Shown: positions 7,653 through 17,025, counted from the stretch's first letter. The stretch: 64,000 bases of DNA from Aliarcobacter cryaerophilus ATCC 43158 (GCF_003660105.1 NZ_CP032823.1:1922001-1986000); one strand, 5' to 3'. Notes: a model not told the origin generated them from the sequence alone. A program made the numbers and translations.

Positions 7653-9680
7653 GTGCATATAAAAAAGCTTATCTTATTTTTTTCTTTAGCAATAAGCTCA
7701 TTTTCACAAGAGATAGGAAATTTATTAGATAACCTAAATAATTATAGTGATAAAACAAATCTAAATATAGATTATAAACCATCAGCAATGACTGTTTTAT
7801 ATGCAGATGATTTAGAATCTTTTGGAATAAATACACTAGGTGAAGCTTTAGATTTTATTCCAGGGATTCAAACATACTCAGGAACTGCATTTGCTCCTTT
7901 TATATCAGTTCGTGGACAATCCCAACCTTTAAACACTGTATATGAAAAAGTTGGATTTTTTATCGATGGTATTAATATTGGTGCAAATAATTTTGAAAAT
8001 TTTCCTATTAGTTTAATAGATAGAATAGAGATATCAAAAGGTTCAACATTTGGTTTAAACAATCCATATAGTTTTGTTGCAAGTATAAATATAATCACTA
8101 AAAGCTCTATTAACAACTCAAATAACATTAGCTTTCAAACAGGAAGCTTTGATAAAAGATTTACATCTTTATCTTTAAGTGAAAAATTAGGCTCATTTGA
8201 TATGGGATTAGGTTTTTACTATTTAAAAGATAATAAAAAAGTAGATGCTCCAAGTGCAACTTTGAGTACTGAAGAGTTTGGAACTTCTTTTGATAGAAAA
8301 AAAGAGTCTTTAGAGGGTAAAGAGGATGTTGGGTTTTTCTTATCTTTTAAAAATGATAATTTAGAATTTTCAAATAGATACATAAAAAGTGATAGACAAA
8401 ATAACTATGGTTTTTTCAATTTACTAGATTTTAATGATGATGGATATTCAAAATATGAAACTATTGCAAGTGAATTAAAATATGTACAAGATATTTCACA
8501 AAATAATATTCTTGAATCAAAAATAGGTTTTTTACAAAATAATTATCAATTTAATACATATTTCTATAAACTCGAACCAAATAATCTAGGTTTATATAAT
8601 CCACATTTTAATTTAGATTTTGCACAAAGAGATAAATATCTATCTTTTTTAATAAAAAATAGTACTTTTAATAATCATGAAATTGATTTTGGAGTACATC
8701 TTTCAAGAAAATCAACTGTAAAAAATGATTTTTATACAAATGTTGATGAAGATTATAAGATTGGAAGTTTTATTGGAAACTCATATATTCCAAATACACC
8801 ATATCTTACAAAATTAAGTGGTAAAGATGGAAATATTTCAAATATAGAAGATAAAACAAATATCTCTTATTATTTTAATGATACTTACTCTTATAGTCAA
8901 AATTTAAGCTTCTCTTTTCTAGCAAAACTTGATGATTTTAAAGAGTTTGATAATGCTAAAAGCTTTAAACTAGGAACAGTTTATTCAAATGATAATAAAA
9001 ATATATATAAATTTATTCTCTCAAAATCTAGCAAAATACCATCTTCTATTGAAGATTCAATGGTTGGACATCTAAGAGTTTATGGTAATAAAGATTTAAA
9101 AAATGAAGAGATAGAAAGTGCTGAATTAATATATATTTACAGTGATAACAAAGATAAACTTAAATTAAATCTATTCTATTCAATATATAAAAATGGTATT
9201 GATTCAAGAGAGTTTGATACAAATAAATATAAATTTATTAATAAAAGTGATGATGAAAATAATTATGGTTTAGAGTTAGAGTATTCAAAACTATTTGAAA
9301 ATCGTTCAAAACTATTTTTAAATAGTAGCTATAATATATTTGAATATAAAAATAGCTATTATAATTTTGATATTAATACACCTGTTGTTTCTAAACTTAC
9401 AACTACTTTAGGATTTATTTATCCTTTGAGTTCAAAATTTACAATCAGTCCACTTATAAGATATTATGGAAAGAAAAATCTATTAAATGGAACAGAGATT
9501 GATGATGTTTTATTAACAGATTTAACCCTAACCTATAAATTCTCAAAAGATTCCAAACTATCATTTGGAGCTAAAAATGTATTAGATAAAGAGTACTATT
9601 ATTACGGTAGTAAAACTAAAGATGAGAAGATGTTAAGGGAAGGAAGAACTTGGTTTACAAGTTTTAGTTATGATTTTTAA
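7653..9680 (+). CDS. TonB-dependent outer-membrane receptor
   Basis: 675 residues with a signal peptide (about 1-19, ending SSFSQ). A plug domain covers about 45-150 (SAMTVLYADDLESFG, the GIQTYSGT region, SVRGQSQ and a closing INIITK). A 22-strand barrel follows and ends with aromatic F (SFSYDF), the usual C-terminal sorting signal. The start is GTG 7653 behind TAGGTG. The ligand (iron chelate or other) cannot be assigned from sequence. In Arcobacter surveys a receptor of this class is reported as irgA; identity with it is not proven here. It is first in an operon with a YfiR-like protein, a histidine kinase and a response regulator, which suggests a signalling role besides uptake. Confidence 0.9.
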   Translation: MHIKKLILFFSLAISSFSQEIGNLLDNLNNYSDKTNLNIDYKPSAMTVLYADDLESFGINTLGEALDFIPGIQTYSGTAFAPFISVRGQSQPLNTVYEKVGFFIDGINIGANNFENFPISLIDRIEISKGSTFGLNNPYSFVASINIITKSSINNSNNISFQTGSFDKRFTSLSLSEKLGSFDMGLGFYYLKDNKKVDAPSATLSTEEFGTSFDRKKESLEGKEDVGFFLSFKNDNLEFSNRYIKSDRQNNYGFFNLLDFNDDGYSKYETIASELKYVQDISQNNILESKIGFLQNNYQFNTYFYKLEPNNLGLYNPHFNLDFAQRDKYLSFLIKNSTFNNHEIDFGVHLSRKSTVKNDFYTNVDEDYKIGSFIGNSYIPNTPYLTKLSGKDGNISNIEDKTNISYYFNDTYSYSQNLSFSFLAKLDDFKEFDNAKSFKLGTVYSNDNKNIYKFILSKSSKIPSSIEDSMVGHLRVYGNKDLKNEEIESAELIYIYSDNKDKLKLNLFYSIYKNGIDSREFDTNKYKFINKSDDENNYGLELEYSKLFENRSKLFLNSSYNIFEYKNSYYNFDINTPVVSKLTTTLGFIYPLSSKFTISPLIRYYGKKNLLNGTEIDDVLLTDLTLTYKFSKDSKLSFGAKNVLDKEYYYYGSKTKDEKMLREGRTWFTSFSYDF

Positions 9681-10206
9681 AAAAATAGTTTTCATACTCT
9701 TCTTACAGTTTTCACTCTTTGCAAATAGTGTATATAATCTAAATTTTTTAGATTTTCAGGCAAAAGTATTTCCAAAAATTATATTACTAGACAATAATTT
9801 TGAAGATAAGCTTATAAAAAATAGCGTAGTTCTTACAATTTTGTATGAAGAAATAGACTACAACATAACAGAAATTTTAAAAGATAAGATAGTAAAAGAG
9901 TATAAATCTTTAAAAGATTATCATCTTGAAGTAAATAGTTTAAAATATAGTGAATTTAATATAAATAAATTAAGCACAGCATATATTTTATTATTAGGAA
10001 AAGATGAAAAAATTTTAGAAATATCAAAAATCTTGACAAATAATAGTAGGCTTACTTTTGCTTATGATAATAGTTATTTAGATTTAGGAGTTATTTTTGG
10101 ACTATCTATAACTTCAAAAGTAGATATATTTTTAAATCTTGAAGCTTTAAAAAATAGTAAAATTGAACTTCAAAACTCTATATTTAGTGTGGTAAAAATA
10201 AGATGA
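9670..10206 (+). CDS. YfiR-like periplasmic protein
   Basis: 178 residues with a signal peptide (about 1-19, FLQFSLFANS). The C-terminal half (about 125-176: LTFAYDNSYLDLGVIFGL, then VDIFLNLEALKNSKIEL and ISSK-like end) matches the pattern of the YfiR/DUF4154 family. YfiR itself is a periplasmic repressor of an inner-membrane signalling protein. It overlaps the TonB-receptor gene by 11 bases and the kinase gene by four, so all are translationally coupled. A relay between receptor and kinase is the natural inference. The family call rests on pattern recognition and is moderate. Confidence 0.6.
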   Translation: MIFKKIVFILFLQFSLFANSVYNLNFLDFQAKVFPKIILLDNNFEDKLIKNSVVLTILYEEIDYNITEILKDKIVKEYKSLKDYHLEVNSLKYSEFNINKLSTAYILLLGKDEKILEISKILTNNSRLTFAYDNSYLDLGVIFGLSITSKVDIFLNLEALKNSKIELQNSIFSVVKIR

Positions 10207-11570
10207 GAAATTTAAGTATTGTGACTCAAATAGCTATTATCAATATTTTTGTTTTTACTATTTTTATATCAATATTTATATATAAAAATTACTCTATTGT
10301 ATCAAACCAGTTATTTTTACTTCAAAATGAAAAGATAGATTCAATTATAAAAACTATATCTCCAATAATCTCTATAAATTTAACTCTAGGTTTAGAAAAC
10401 AATATAAAAGAGATTGTAAATGAGAGTATAAAACTACATAAAGAGCTAGTTGGAATTGAGATAAAAAATAGCAACAATGAAATTGTATATAAAAATATAA
10501 ATAGCGATATACAAAATTCAAAAATTTACCATATGATTTTAGAAGATACTATTTTAAAATCAAAATTAGGTGAGTTAAAAGTATTTTATACTTTTTCATC
10601 TATTTACTCAGACCTTTTAAATGAATTTTATCAATTTTTAGTTTTTATTGCTATCTTCTTTATTTTTTCTTTATTGTTATCTTCATATTTAATAAAATAT
10701 AATTTAAAACCACTTATAAAATTGAAAGAGAGTATGAAAAATTATAGTCTAGAAAAAAATAATACTTTAAAAGAAGATGAGTTTAAAAATGAGATTTCTG
10801 TAATAAATAATAGTGCAGTAAAAATGGTAAAAAAAATTGAAGAAGAGCTTGAAAAAAGAATTTTATATGAAAAAGAGATTATGCAAAAAAATCGTCTTGC
10901 CTCTATGGGTGAAATGATTGATAATATAGCACATCAATGGCGACAACCTCTCATGAAAATAAATGCAATAGTTTTAAACACTGATAGAAGTATCGAACTT
11001 AAAAAATATGATGAGAAATATTTACAAGATAGGTTAAATGATATATCACAAGCTGTATATCATATGTCAAATACAATAGATACTTTTAGAGAGTTCTTAA
11101 ATCCTCACAAATCTAAAGAGAGTTTTGAAATATCACAATCTATAGAAAAAAGTTTTAAGGTTTTAAATACTTTATTAAAAGATGTAGAGCTAAATATAAA
11201 TAAAAAAGAGATTTATATAAATGCTTATGAAAGTGAGTTTATGCAAGTTGTAATATCTATTTTGTCAAATTCAATAGATATATTTAAAGAGAGAAATATA
11301 GAAAAAAAAGATATAAATATAGATATTTATGAAGATGATATTAACTATTTTATAAGTATAAAAGACAATGCTGGTGGTATAAAAGAGGATATTATAGATA
11401 AAATCTTTGAACCATACTTTACCACAAAACATAAAAGCGGAGGCACAGGAATGGGACTATATATATCTAAACTTATTATGCAAACTAGTTTTAAAGGTGA
11501 TATAAAAGTTAAAAATAAAGATAATGGAATAGACTTTATCTTGGAAATACCAAAAGGAAAAGAGTTTTGA
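10203..11570 (+). CDS. Membrane sensor histidine kinase
   Basis: 455 residues. Transmembrane helices at about 7-29 and 143-164 flank a periplasmic sensor region of about 113 residues, followed by a linker rich in charged residues. The H-box is NIAHQWRQPL with H244 as the phosphorylation site. The ATPase domain shows N-box residues near LSNSIDIF, then DNAGGI, FEPYFTT and GTGMGLYI. It overlaps the YfiR-like gene by four bases and the downstream regulator by four (TTGA), giving a tightly coupled receptor-sensor-regulator operon. Confidence 0.92.
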   Translation: MRNLSIVTQIAIINIFVFTIFISIFIYKNYSIVSNQLFLLQNEKIDSIIKTISPIISINLTLGLENNIKEIVNESIKLHKELVGIEIKNSNNEIVYKNINSDIQNSKIYHMILEDTILKSKLGELKVFYTFSSIYSDLLNEFYQFLVFIAIFFIFSLLLSSYLIKYNLKPLIKLKESMKNYSLEKNNTLKEDEFKNEISVINNSAVKMVKKIEEELEKRILYEKEIMQKNRLASMGEMIDNIAHQWRQPLMKINAIVLNTDRSIELKKYDEKYLQDRLNDISQAVYHMSNTIDTFREFLNPHKSKESFEISQSIEKSFKVLNTLLKDVELNINKKEIYINAYESEFMQVVISILSNSIDIFKERNIEKKDINIDIYEDDINYFISIKDNAGGIKEDIIDKIFEPYFTTKHKSGGTGMGLYISKLIMQTSFKGDIKVKNKDNGIDFILEIPKGKEF

Positions 11571-12253
11571 GAGAGAATTTGAAAAATTTTACCTTGCTTT
11601 ATGCAGAAGATGATAAATCTATACAAGTAGAGATGTTGGAGTATTTTTCTAGCTATTTTAAAGAGGTTTTTACTGCAAATGATGGTAAAGAAGCTTTAGA
11701 AATCTATCAGCAAAATAAACCAGATGTTATGATACTTGATATTTATATGCCGTATTTAAATGGCTTAGAGTTAGCAAAAATATTAAGAGAAAATGACTAT
11801 AAAACAAAAATAGTTTTAATAACTGCACACTCAAACGACAGTTTACTTTTGGAAGCCATAAACATAGATGTAAATTACTATTTAATAAAACCAGCAACTT
11901 TAAAAAAAGTAAAAGATATGCTTGATAAAATCTCTATTGACTTATTAAGAAGTTCTGAAAAAATAGTAAGATTTGATGAAAATATATATTTTAATCAAAC
12001 TAGTAAAAAACTTTATAATAAAGATATTGAGCTAAAACTTAGTAAAAAAGAGCTCTCTTTGCTAGAACTTTTTATCATAAATAGAAATAAAGATATAACT
12101 ATTGAAGATATTATGTCTTATTGTTGGAGTGATATTTTTATTGAAGTATCACTTGATAGTGTAAAATCTTTGGTTAGTAATCTAAGAAAAAAACTTCCCA
12201 AAGATACTATTTTAAATGTTTATGGTGTTGGTTACATTTTAAAAAATAGTTAA
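11567..12253 (+). CDS. OmpR/PhoB-type response regulator
   Basis: 228 residues. The receiver domain spans about 5-120, with acidic pair E14-D15-D16, phospho-acceptor D58 (MILDIY), a conserved T (LITAHS) and K108-region LIKPAT. A winged-helix DNA-binding domain follows at about 135-226 (LSKKELSLLELF, then a recognition region ending VYGVGYIL). The start is TTG 11567, whose TTGA overlaps the kinase stop. As an OmpR-type protein it would be expected to bind direct repeats, and three copies of TCACACT repeats lie before its own operon and the next two transcription units. That link is inference. Confidence 0.92.
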   Translation: MRENLKNFTLLYAEDDKSIQVEMLEYFSSYFKEVFTANDGKEALEIYQQNKPDVMILDIYMPYLNGLELAKILRENDYKTKIVLITAHSNDSLLLEAINIDVNYYLIKPATLKKVKDMLDKISIDLLRSSEKIVRFDENIYFNQTSKKLYNKDIELKLSKKELSLLELFIINRNKDITIEDIMSYCWSDIFIEVSLDSVKSLVSNLRKKLPKDTILNVYGVGYILKNS

Positions 12254-12287
12254 AATATTAAATTTAACTATTTTTTTATTAAAAACT

Positions 12288-12317
12288 TCACACTTCATCA
12301 CACTCTTTTTCTATAAT
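12288..12317 (+). promoter_or_regulatory. Direct-repeat operator and -10 upstream of the small gene pair
   Basis: TCACACT at 12288-12294 and 12298-12304 (10-bp period), seven bases, then TATAAT at 12312-12317. Geometry is identical to the sites at 7593 and 12750. Confidence 0.75.
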
Positions 12318-12349
12318 TCAGTTCTAGGAAACAATTTATAGGATATTAC

Positions 12350-12478
12350 ATGTTAATTAATTATATAAATCATAACTATCAAAAGATTGAGATTGCAAAT
12401 AAGGGGATTTGCAATCTTATTATATATGAACTAGAAGAAGAGTTTGAAATAGATGATGATAGTTGGATTCAAATCTAA
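12350..12478 (+). CDS. Small 42-residue protein of unknown function
   Basis: ATG at 12350 to TAA at 12478, preceded by AGGA (ATAGGATATTACATG). The product starts MLINYINHNYQKIEI and is acidic towards the end (ELEEEFEIDDDSW). It has no signal peptide and no membrane segment. I recognise no family. It lies 33 bases after a strong operator/-10 element shared with the surrounding TonB-receptor and tpsA units, which argues that it is really expressed. A second small gene follows after 18 bases. Confidence 0.55.
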   Translation: MLINYINHNYQKIEIANKGICNLIIYELEEEFEIDDDSWIQI

Positions 12479-12496
12479 TTATATTTAGGAGTTAGT

Positions 12497-12682
12497 TTGG
12501 AAGATATTATTGTTTCAAAAGATGAGTTAATAGAGTTGTTTGAAACAGAAAAAATAGCAGATACTGGCAAAGGTTGGTATATGGATAATAGTTTTGTAAG
12601 TATTATCGCATTACATGAGATTGAACCAAAGTTTCTTCAAAATATTACAAATGCTAAGTTTTATAAAATAGTAAAAAAATAG
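12497..12682 (+). CDS. Small 61-residue protein of unknown function
   Basis: TTG start at 12497 with TTAGGAG six bases upstream; ends with TAG at 12682. It is soluble-looking, with no signal peptide. The sequence carries an acidic helix (SKDELIELFETEK) and a GKGWYMDNSF turn. I recognise no family. It is the second gene after the operator at 12288, and tpsA with its own copy of the operator follows. An accessory role in tpsA control or maturation is possible, but only the position supports it. Confidence 0.55.
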   Translation: MEDIIVSKDELIELFETEKIADTGKGWYMDNSFVSIIALHEIEPKFLQNITNAKFYKIVKK

Positions 12683-12749
12683 ATAGTTTTACACTCTTTT
12701 TAAATTCCATTTAAAAATTTCCAAATTCCTTAAAAAAAATCAAAAAACA

Positions 12750-12779
12750 TCACACTTCATCACACTCTTTATCTACAAT
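12750..12779 (+). promoter_or_regulatory. Direct-repeat operator and -10 upstream of tpsA
   Basis: TCACACT at 12750-12756 and 12760-12766, seven bases, then TACAAT at 12774-12779. This is the third copy of the element at 7593 and 12288. The tpsA ATG lies 37 bases after the -10, behind AAGGAG. Confidence 0.75.
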
Positions 12780-12816
12780 TAAGAAAAGTAATATAGAAAC
12801 AGAGTAAGGAGAAGAT

Positions 12817-15800
12817 ATGTATTATAAAAATGAATACAAAAACCGATTTAGTATTTTAAAATACTCAGTTATCTCAGTAGTAGTTGCTTGCAATCTTTAT
12901 GCGGCTCCAAGTGGTGGAACAGTTGTAAGTGGAGATGCAACTATTAATCAAAGTGGAAATACAACAAATATAAACCAAAGCTCAAATAAAGCTACTATAA
13001 ACTGGCAAGATTTTTCTATAAAATCAAATGAAATAGTAAACTTTAATCAACCAAACTCTAACTCTATAACTTTAAATAGAGTAATAGGAAATGAAAAATC
13101 TATTATAGATGGAGCATTAAACGCAAATGGTCAAGTATGGCTTATAAACTCAAATGGAGTACTCTTTGGTAAAAATGCAAAAGTAAATACAGCTGGAATT
13201 GTAGCCTCTACAAAAGATATATCAAATGAAGATTTTAATAAAGGGAACTATAACTTTAAAGGAAACTCAACTGCTAGTATAGTAAATGAAGGAGAGATAA
13301 AATCCCTAGCAAATACTCATGCAACATTTATAGCAAATAGTGTAACAAATAAAGGGAAAATAGAAGTACATAAAGGAACAATAAATCTTGTTGGTGCAAA
13401 TGATGTAACTTTAACTTTAAATGAAAATCAAAATCTATCTTTGAAAGTAAATAAAGGTGTACTAGATGCTCTTGTAGATAATCAAAATCTAATAGTTGCA
13501 AATGGTGGACAAATATATCTTACAACAAATGCAAAAGATGAATTGCTTAAAGGTGTTGTAAATCATAGTGGAATAATAGAAGTAAACTCTTTAGATGAAT
13601 TAACACAAAGTGAAGTAATACTATTTGCTCATGGAGGAACTGCAAATATAGATGGAACAATAAATGCAAAAGGTGGGTTTGTAGAGACAAGTGGGGAGAA
13701 ATTAAATGTTACTTCAAATACAAAAGTTGTTGCAAAAGATTGGTTACTTGACCCAACAAATATATTAATAGAATCAACTGGTGGAAATATTCTTACAGGA
13801 GAGAGTGTTAGTGCAACAGCTATTGAAAATAATTTAGAAACTACAAATGTACACTTGCAAGCAACTAATAATATAACTGTAAATCAAAATATCACTTGGG
13901 GTACAGATAAACAGTTAAAATTAGAAGCAGATAATATAAATGTAAATGCAACTATAAATAATACAAACCAAACAAACGGTGGAGTATATTTTCAAGCAGC
14001 TAATACAACAAATAAAGTAGTATTTGATACAAATGGAAAAGTAGTAGTAAACAATGTATATCAACTTCAGTGGATAAATACTGCACTAAATGGAAAATAT
14101 GAACTAGGAAGTAATATAGATGCAGGTGTTACAAAAACAGATACAGCAAAATGGGGAACAACTGGATTTAATCCAATAGGAGAAGATAATTTACATTACT
14201 TTAATGGAACATTTGATGGTTTAGGTTTTACTATCTCTAATTTATATATAAATAGACCAAATCAAGATTATGTTGGATTATTTGGATATACAAATAGTAG
14301 TGCAGTAATTAAAAATATTGGTTTAACTAATATAGATATTGCTGGGTATAATCATACAGGAGGTTTGGTTGGATATAACTATATGGGAACAATTTCAAAC
14401 TCATATACTACTGGAAATCTAAATGGACAATCTTTTTTAGGAGGTTTGGTTGGACATAACTCTTATGGAACAATTTCAAACTCATATACTACTGGAAATC
14501 TAAATGGACAATCTTTTTTAGGAGGTTTGGTTGGAAAAAATGATTTTGGAACAATTTCAAACTCATATGCTTCTGGAAGTGTAAATCTAGATTATGGTAT
14601 TATTGGGGGTTTGGTTGCAGAAAATAATGCAGGAACAATTTCAAACTCTTTTTATGATAATGAAACAAATACAAAATCTATGTTTGATAGTTCTTATGGA
14701 AAAACAAAAGCGGAGATTTTAGCTCAATTTAAAGGGAAAGATGGTTGGATTACAAGTGGTGCTGATGTAGCTGGATATAGTATAGATACTATTTTACTTC
14801 CACAATTAAAAACTTTCTATAAACCTACAAACACACTTTTTCAAAGTGGTTATGGAACAACTCTAAATCCATATACAATTACAAACTGGACACAACTACA
14901 AAATATAAATAATTCAAATATCCTGACTCAAAACTACTATTTTAATCTTTTAAATAATCTAAGTTCATCAACTAGTGACTATACAAATTTAGCTAGTAAT
15001 ACAGCAAATGGAGGATTGGGGTGGAATCCAATAGGAGATTCTTCAAATAGCTTTAATGGAACATTTGATGGCTTAGGTTTTACGATTTCAGATTTGTATA
15101 TAAATAGACATGATACTAATTATGTTGGATTGTTTGGATATACAAATAGTAATGCAGCAATTAAAAATATTGGACTTAAAAATTTAAATATTATAGGAAG
15201 CAGTCAAGTAGGAGCTTTGGTTGGAAAAAATCATGGAACAATTTCAAACTCATATTCTACAGGAAATGTAAGAGGATTTCAAAGAATAGGAGGTTTAGTT
15301 GGATATAATGATTATGGAACAATTTCAAACTCATATTCTACTGGGAATGTAAGTGGAACAATGTATACAGGAGGTTTGGTTGGAACTAACTTTTATGGAA
15401 CAATCTCAAACTCATATTCTACTGGGAATGTAACTGGACAATTTCATACAGGAGGTTTGGTTGGAGCAAATGATAATGGAACAATCTCAAACTCTTTTTA
15501 TGATAAAACTAAATATACAGGAAATGGCGTAGGAAATAACTCTACACATTCTGGAGTTACAGGAAAAACTACACAAGAGATGTCTTATGGTGAAACATTT
15601 AAAAATGCTTCTTGGGATATAGTTGCTGATAGTAGTGTTACTTCTTTAACACCAGTTATAAAATGGGATAGTATAAATAATAAATATGTTTGGGCAATAG
15701 CTCCTTTAGCTTTAACGTACACACTAGGAGATAAAACTACTACTTATAATGGTACAACTCAAAATCTAAGCACTTTTTACAACAACTCAACTAATATATT

Positions 15801-17025
15801 TGGAACTAATCATAGTTTTATAGATCTTTCAAAATATAAATTTCAAGTAGCTGGAAGTGATGTTACAGGATACAAAGATGCAGATATATATAACAGTATA
15901 AAACTAGTTAATAATAGCGATAGTTTTGCTATATTAAAAGCAAGTGGAAATACAGATGGAAAACTAACAATAAATAAAAAAGATTTAACAATCTCAAATA
16001 TTACTGCAAATAATAAAACATATGATGGAACAACAACAGCAACATTAAGTAATATTGGAAGTTTAGTTGGACTTGTTACAGGTGAAGATTTAGTATTAAA
16101 TAATCCAACATCAGTAATATTTAGTAGTAAAGATGTAGGAGATAATATAGATGTAACTGCTACTGGATATACAATTTCTAATAAAGATAGTTTCAAAGCA
16201 TCTAACTATAATTTACTTGATACTTCAAAAACAACAACTGCCAATATTTCAAAAGCATCTCTAACAGCAACACTAAATGATAACTCAAAAACATATGATG
16301 GAGTGTCATATAGTGGAGGAAGTGGAATTACTTATAATGGATTTGTAAATGGTGAAACAGCTAGTTCATTAGCTGGAACTTTACTTTATAGTGGAACTTC
16401 TCAAGGAGCAAAAGATGCAGGAAATTATATAATTAGTGGAAGTGGATTAACTTCAAACAATTATAATATTTCATTTGTGAACGGAAAACTAACAATAAAT
16501 AAAAAAGATTTAACAATCTCAAATATTACTGCAAATAATAAAACATATGATGGAACAACAACAGCAACATTAAGTAATATTGGAAGTTTAGTTGGACTTG
16601 TTACAGGTGAAGATTTAGTATTAAATAATCCAACATCAGTAATATTTAGTAATAAAGATGTAGGAGATGATATAGTTGTAACTGCTACTGGATATACAAT
16701 TTCAAATAAAGATAGTTTCAAAGCATCTAACTATAATTTACTTGATACTTCAAAAACAACAACTGCCAATATTGTGGCTTCTGTAAATCCAACACCAACA
16801 CCAACAGACAATAACCAAAAACCAAAAGTAGATGAAAAAGTACAAAGAGTAATAGCTAGTATAGAGCCTAGTACTAACTCAAGCTCATCTTCAAACCAAA
16901 GTGTACCAAGTAGTTTAAATAGCGATATAAGAACACTATCTTTTAATGGTGTAGATGAAACAAGAGTTATAAATGGTGGGGTAAGAGTACCTGATAATAT
17001 AGTAAATAATTTAGATGAACTTTAA
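12817..17025 (+). CDS. TpsA-type secreted exoprotein (filamentous haemagglutinin/HecA-like)
   Basis: 1402 residues. The long N-terminal signal region ends near NLYAAPSGG. The TPS secretion domain covers about 30-280, with NFNQPNSNSITLNR and the NSNGVLFG motif. A beta-helix region with GLUG repeats (GGLVGxN then GTISNSY) follows in two blocks at about 515-610 and 800-890. YDG/MBG-type domains lie at about 965-1320, and a PT/S-rich tail closes the protein. It would be secreted by the adjacent TpsB and act at the cell surface, probably in adhesion. The Arcobacter literature calls such proteins HecA. The YDG units include a 291-bp near-identical duplication. The ATG is preceded by AAGGAG. Its own operator copy lies 37 bases upstream. 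Confidence 0.9.
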   Translation: MYYKNEYKNRFSILKYSVISVVVACNLYAAPSGGTVVSGDATINQSGNTTNINQSSNKATINWQDFSIKSNEIVNFNQPNSNSITLNRVIGNEKSIIDGALNANGQVWLINSNGVLFGKNAKVNTAGIVASTKDISNEDFNKGNYNFKGNSTASIVNEGEIKSLANTHATFIANSVTNKGKIEVHKGTINLVGANDVTLTLNENQNLSLKVNKGVLDALVDNQNLIVANGGQIYLTTNAKDELLKGVVNHSGIIEVNSLDELTQSEVILFAHGGTANIDGTINAKGGFVETSGEKLNVTSNTKVVAKDWLLDPTNILIESTGGNILTGESVSATAIENNLETTNVHLQATNNITVNQNITWGTDKQLKLEADNINVNATINNTNQTNGGVYFQAANTTNKVVFDTNGKVVVNNVYQLQWINTALNGKYELGSNIDAGVTKTDTAKWGTTGFNPIGEDNLHYFNGTFDGLGFTISNLYINRPNQDYVGLFGYTNSSAVIKNIGLTNIDIAGYNHTGGLVGYNYMGTISNSYTTGNLNGQSFLGGLVGHNSYGTISNSYTTGNLNGQSFLGGLVGKNDFGTISNSYASGSVNLDYGIIGGLVAENNAGTISNSFYDNETNTKSMFDSSYGKTKAEILAQFKGKDGWITSGADVAGYSIDTILLPQLKTFYKPTNTLFQSGYGTTLNPYTITNWTQLQNINNSNILTQNYYFNLLNNLSSSTSDYTNLASNTANGGLGWNPIGDSSNSFNGTFDGLGFTISDLYINRHDTNYVGLFGYTNSNAAIKNIGLKNLNIIGSSQVGALVGKNHGTISNSYSTGNVRGFQRIGGLVGYNDYGTISNSYSTGNVSGTMYTGGLVGTNFYGTISNSYSTGNVTGQFHTGGLVGANDNGTISNSFYDKTKYTGNGVGNNSTHSGVTGKTTQEMSYGETFKNASWDIVADSSVTSLTPVIKWDSINNKYVWAIAPLALTYTLGDKTTTYNGTTQNLSTFYNNSTNIFGTNHSFIDLSKYKFQVAGSDVTGYKDADIYNSIKLVNNSDSFAILKASGNTDGKLTINKKDLTISNITANNKTYDGTTTATLSNIGSLVGLVTGEDLVLNNPTSVIFSSKDVGDNIDVTATGYTISNKDSFKASNYNLLDTSKTTTANISKASLTATLNDNSKTYDGVSYSGGSGITYNGFVNGETASSLAGTLLYSGTSQGAKDAGNYIISGSGLTSNNYNISFVNGKLTINKKDLTISNITANNKTYDGTTTATLSNIGSLVGLVTGEDLVLNNPTSVIFSNKDVGDDIVVTATGYTISNKDSFKASNYNLLDTSKTTTANIVASVNPTPTPTDNNQKPKVDEKVQRVIASIEPSTNSSSSSNQSVPSSLNSDIRTLSFNGVDETRVINGGVRVPDNIVNNLDEL
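14386..14535 (+). repeat. Tandem 81-bp repeat encoding GLUG motifs in tpsA
   Basis: The segment starting GGAACAATTTCAAACTCATA at 14386 recurs at 14467, an 81-bp (27-residue) period. The two copies are identical for roughly the first 70 bases and continue into the following GGAGGTTTGGTTGG. More divergent copies of the same motif occur at about 14550-14650 and 15230-15500. Confidence 0.85.
15958..16248 (+). repeat. Long direct repeat in tpsA, copy 1
   Basis: A 291-bp segment encoding one YDG-type domain. It recurs 525 bases downstream at 16483-16773, with about four differences by eye. The multiple-of-three spacing keeps the frame if the copies recombine. Confidence 0.9.
16483..16773 (+). repeat. 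Long direct repeat in tpsA, copy 2
   Basis: The second copy of the 291-bp repeat. The differences seen against copy 1 are TAGTAG/TAGTAA, ATAATATAGAT/ATGATATAGTT and TTTCTAAT/TTTCAAAT. A distinct MBG-type domain separates the copies. Confidence 0.9.

Noticed and set aside
14386-15500. Regularly spaced repeats that could suggest a CRISPR array
   Set aside because: The repeats are in frame, encode GLUG motifs in tpsA, and the intervals are not unique spacers. No cas genes are present.
15843-16721. Two open frames on the minus strand (15843-16196 and 16461-16721) within the tpsA repeats
   Set aside because: They are antisense to a clear repeat domain and similar to each other only because the sense strand is duplicated. 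They have no ribosome site or family match.
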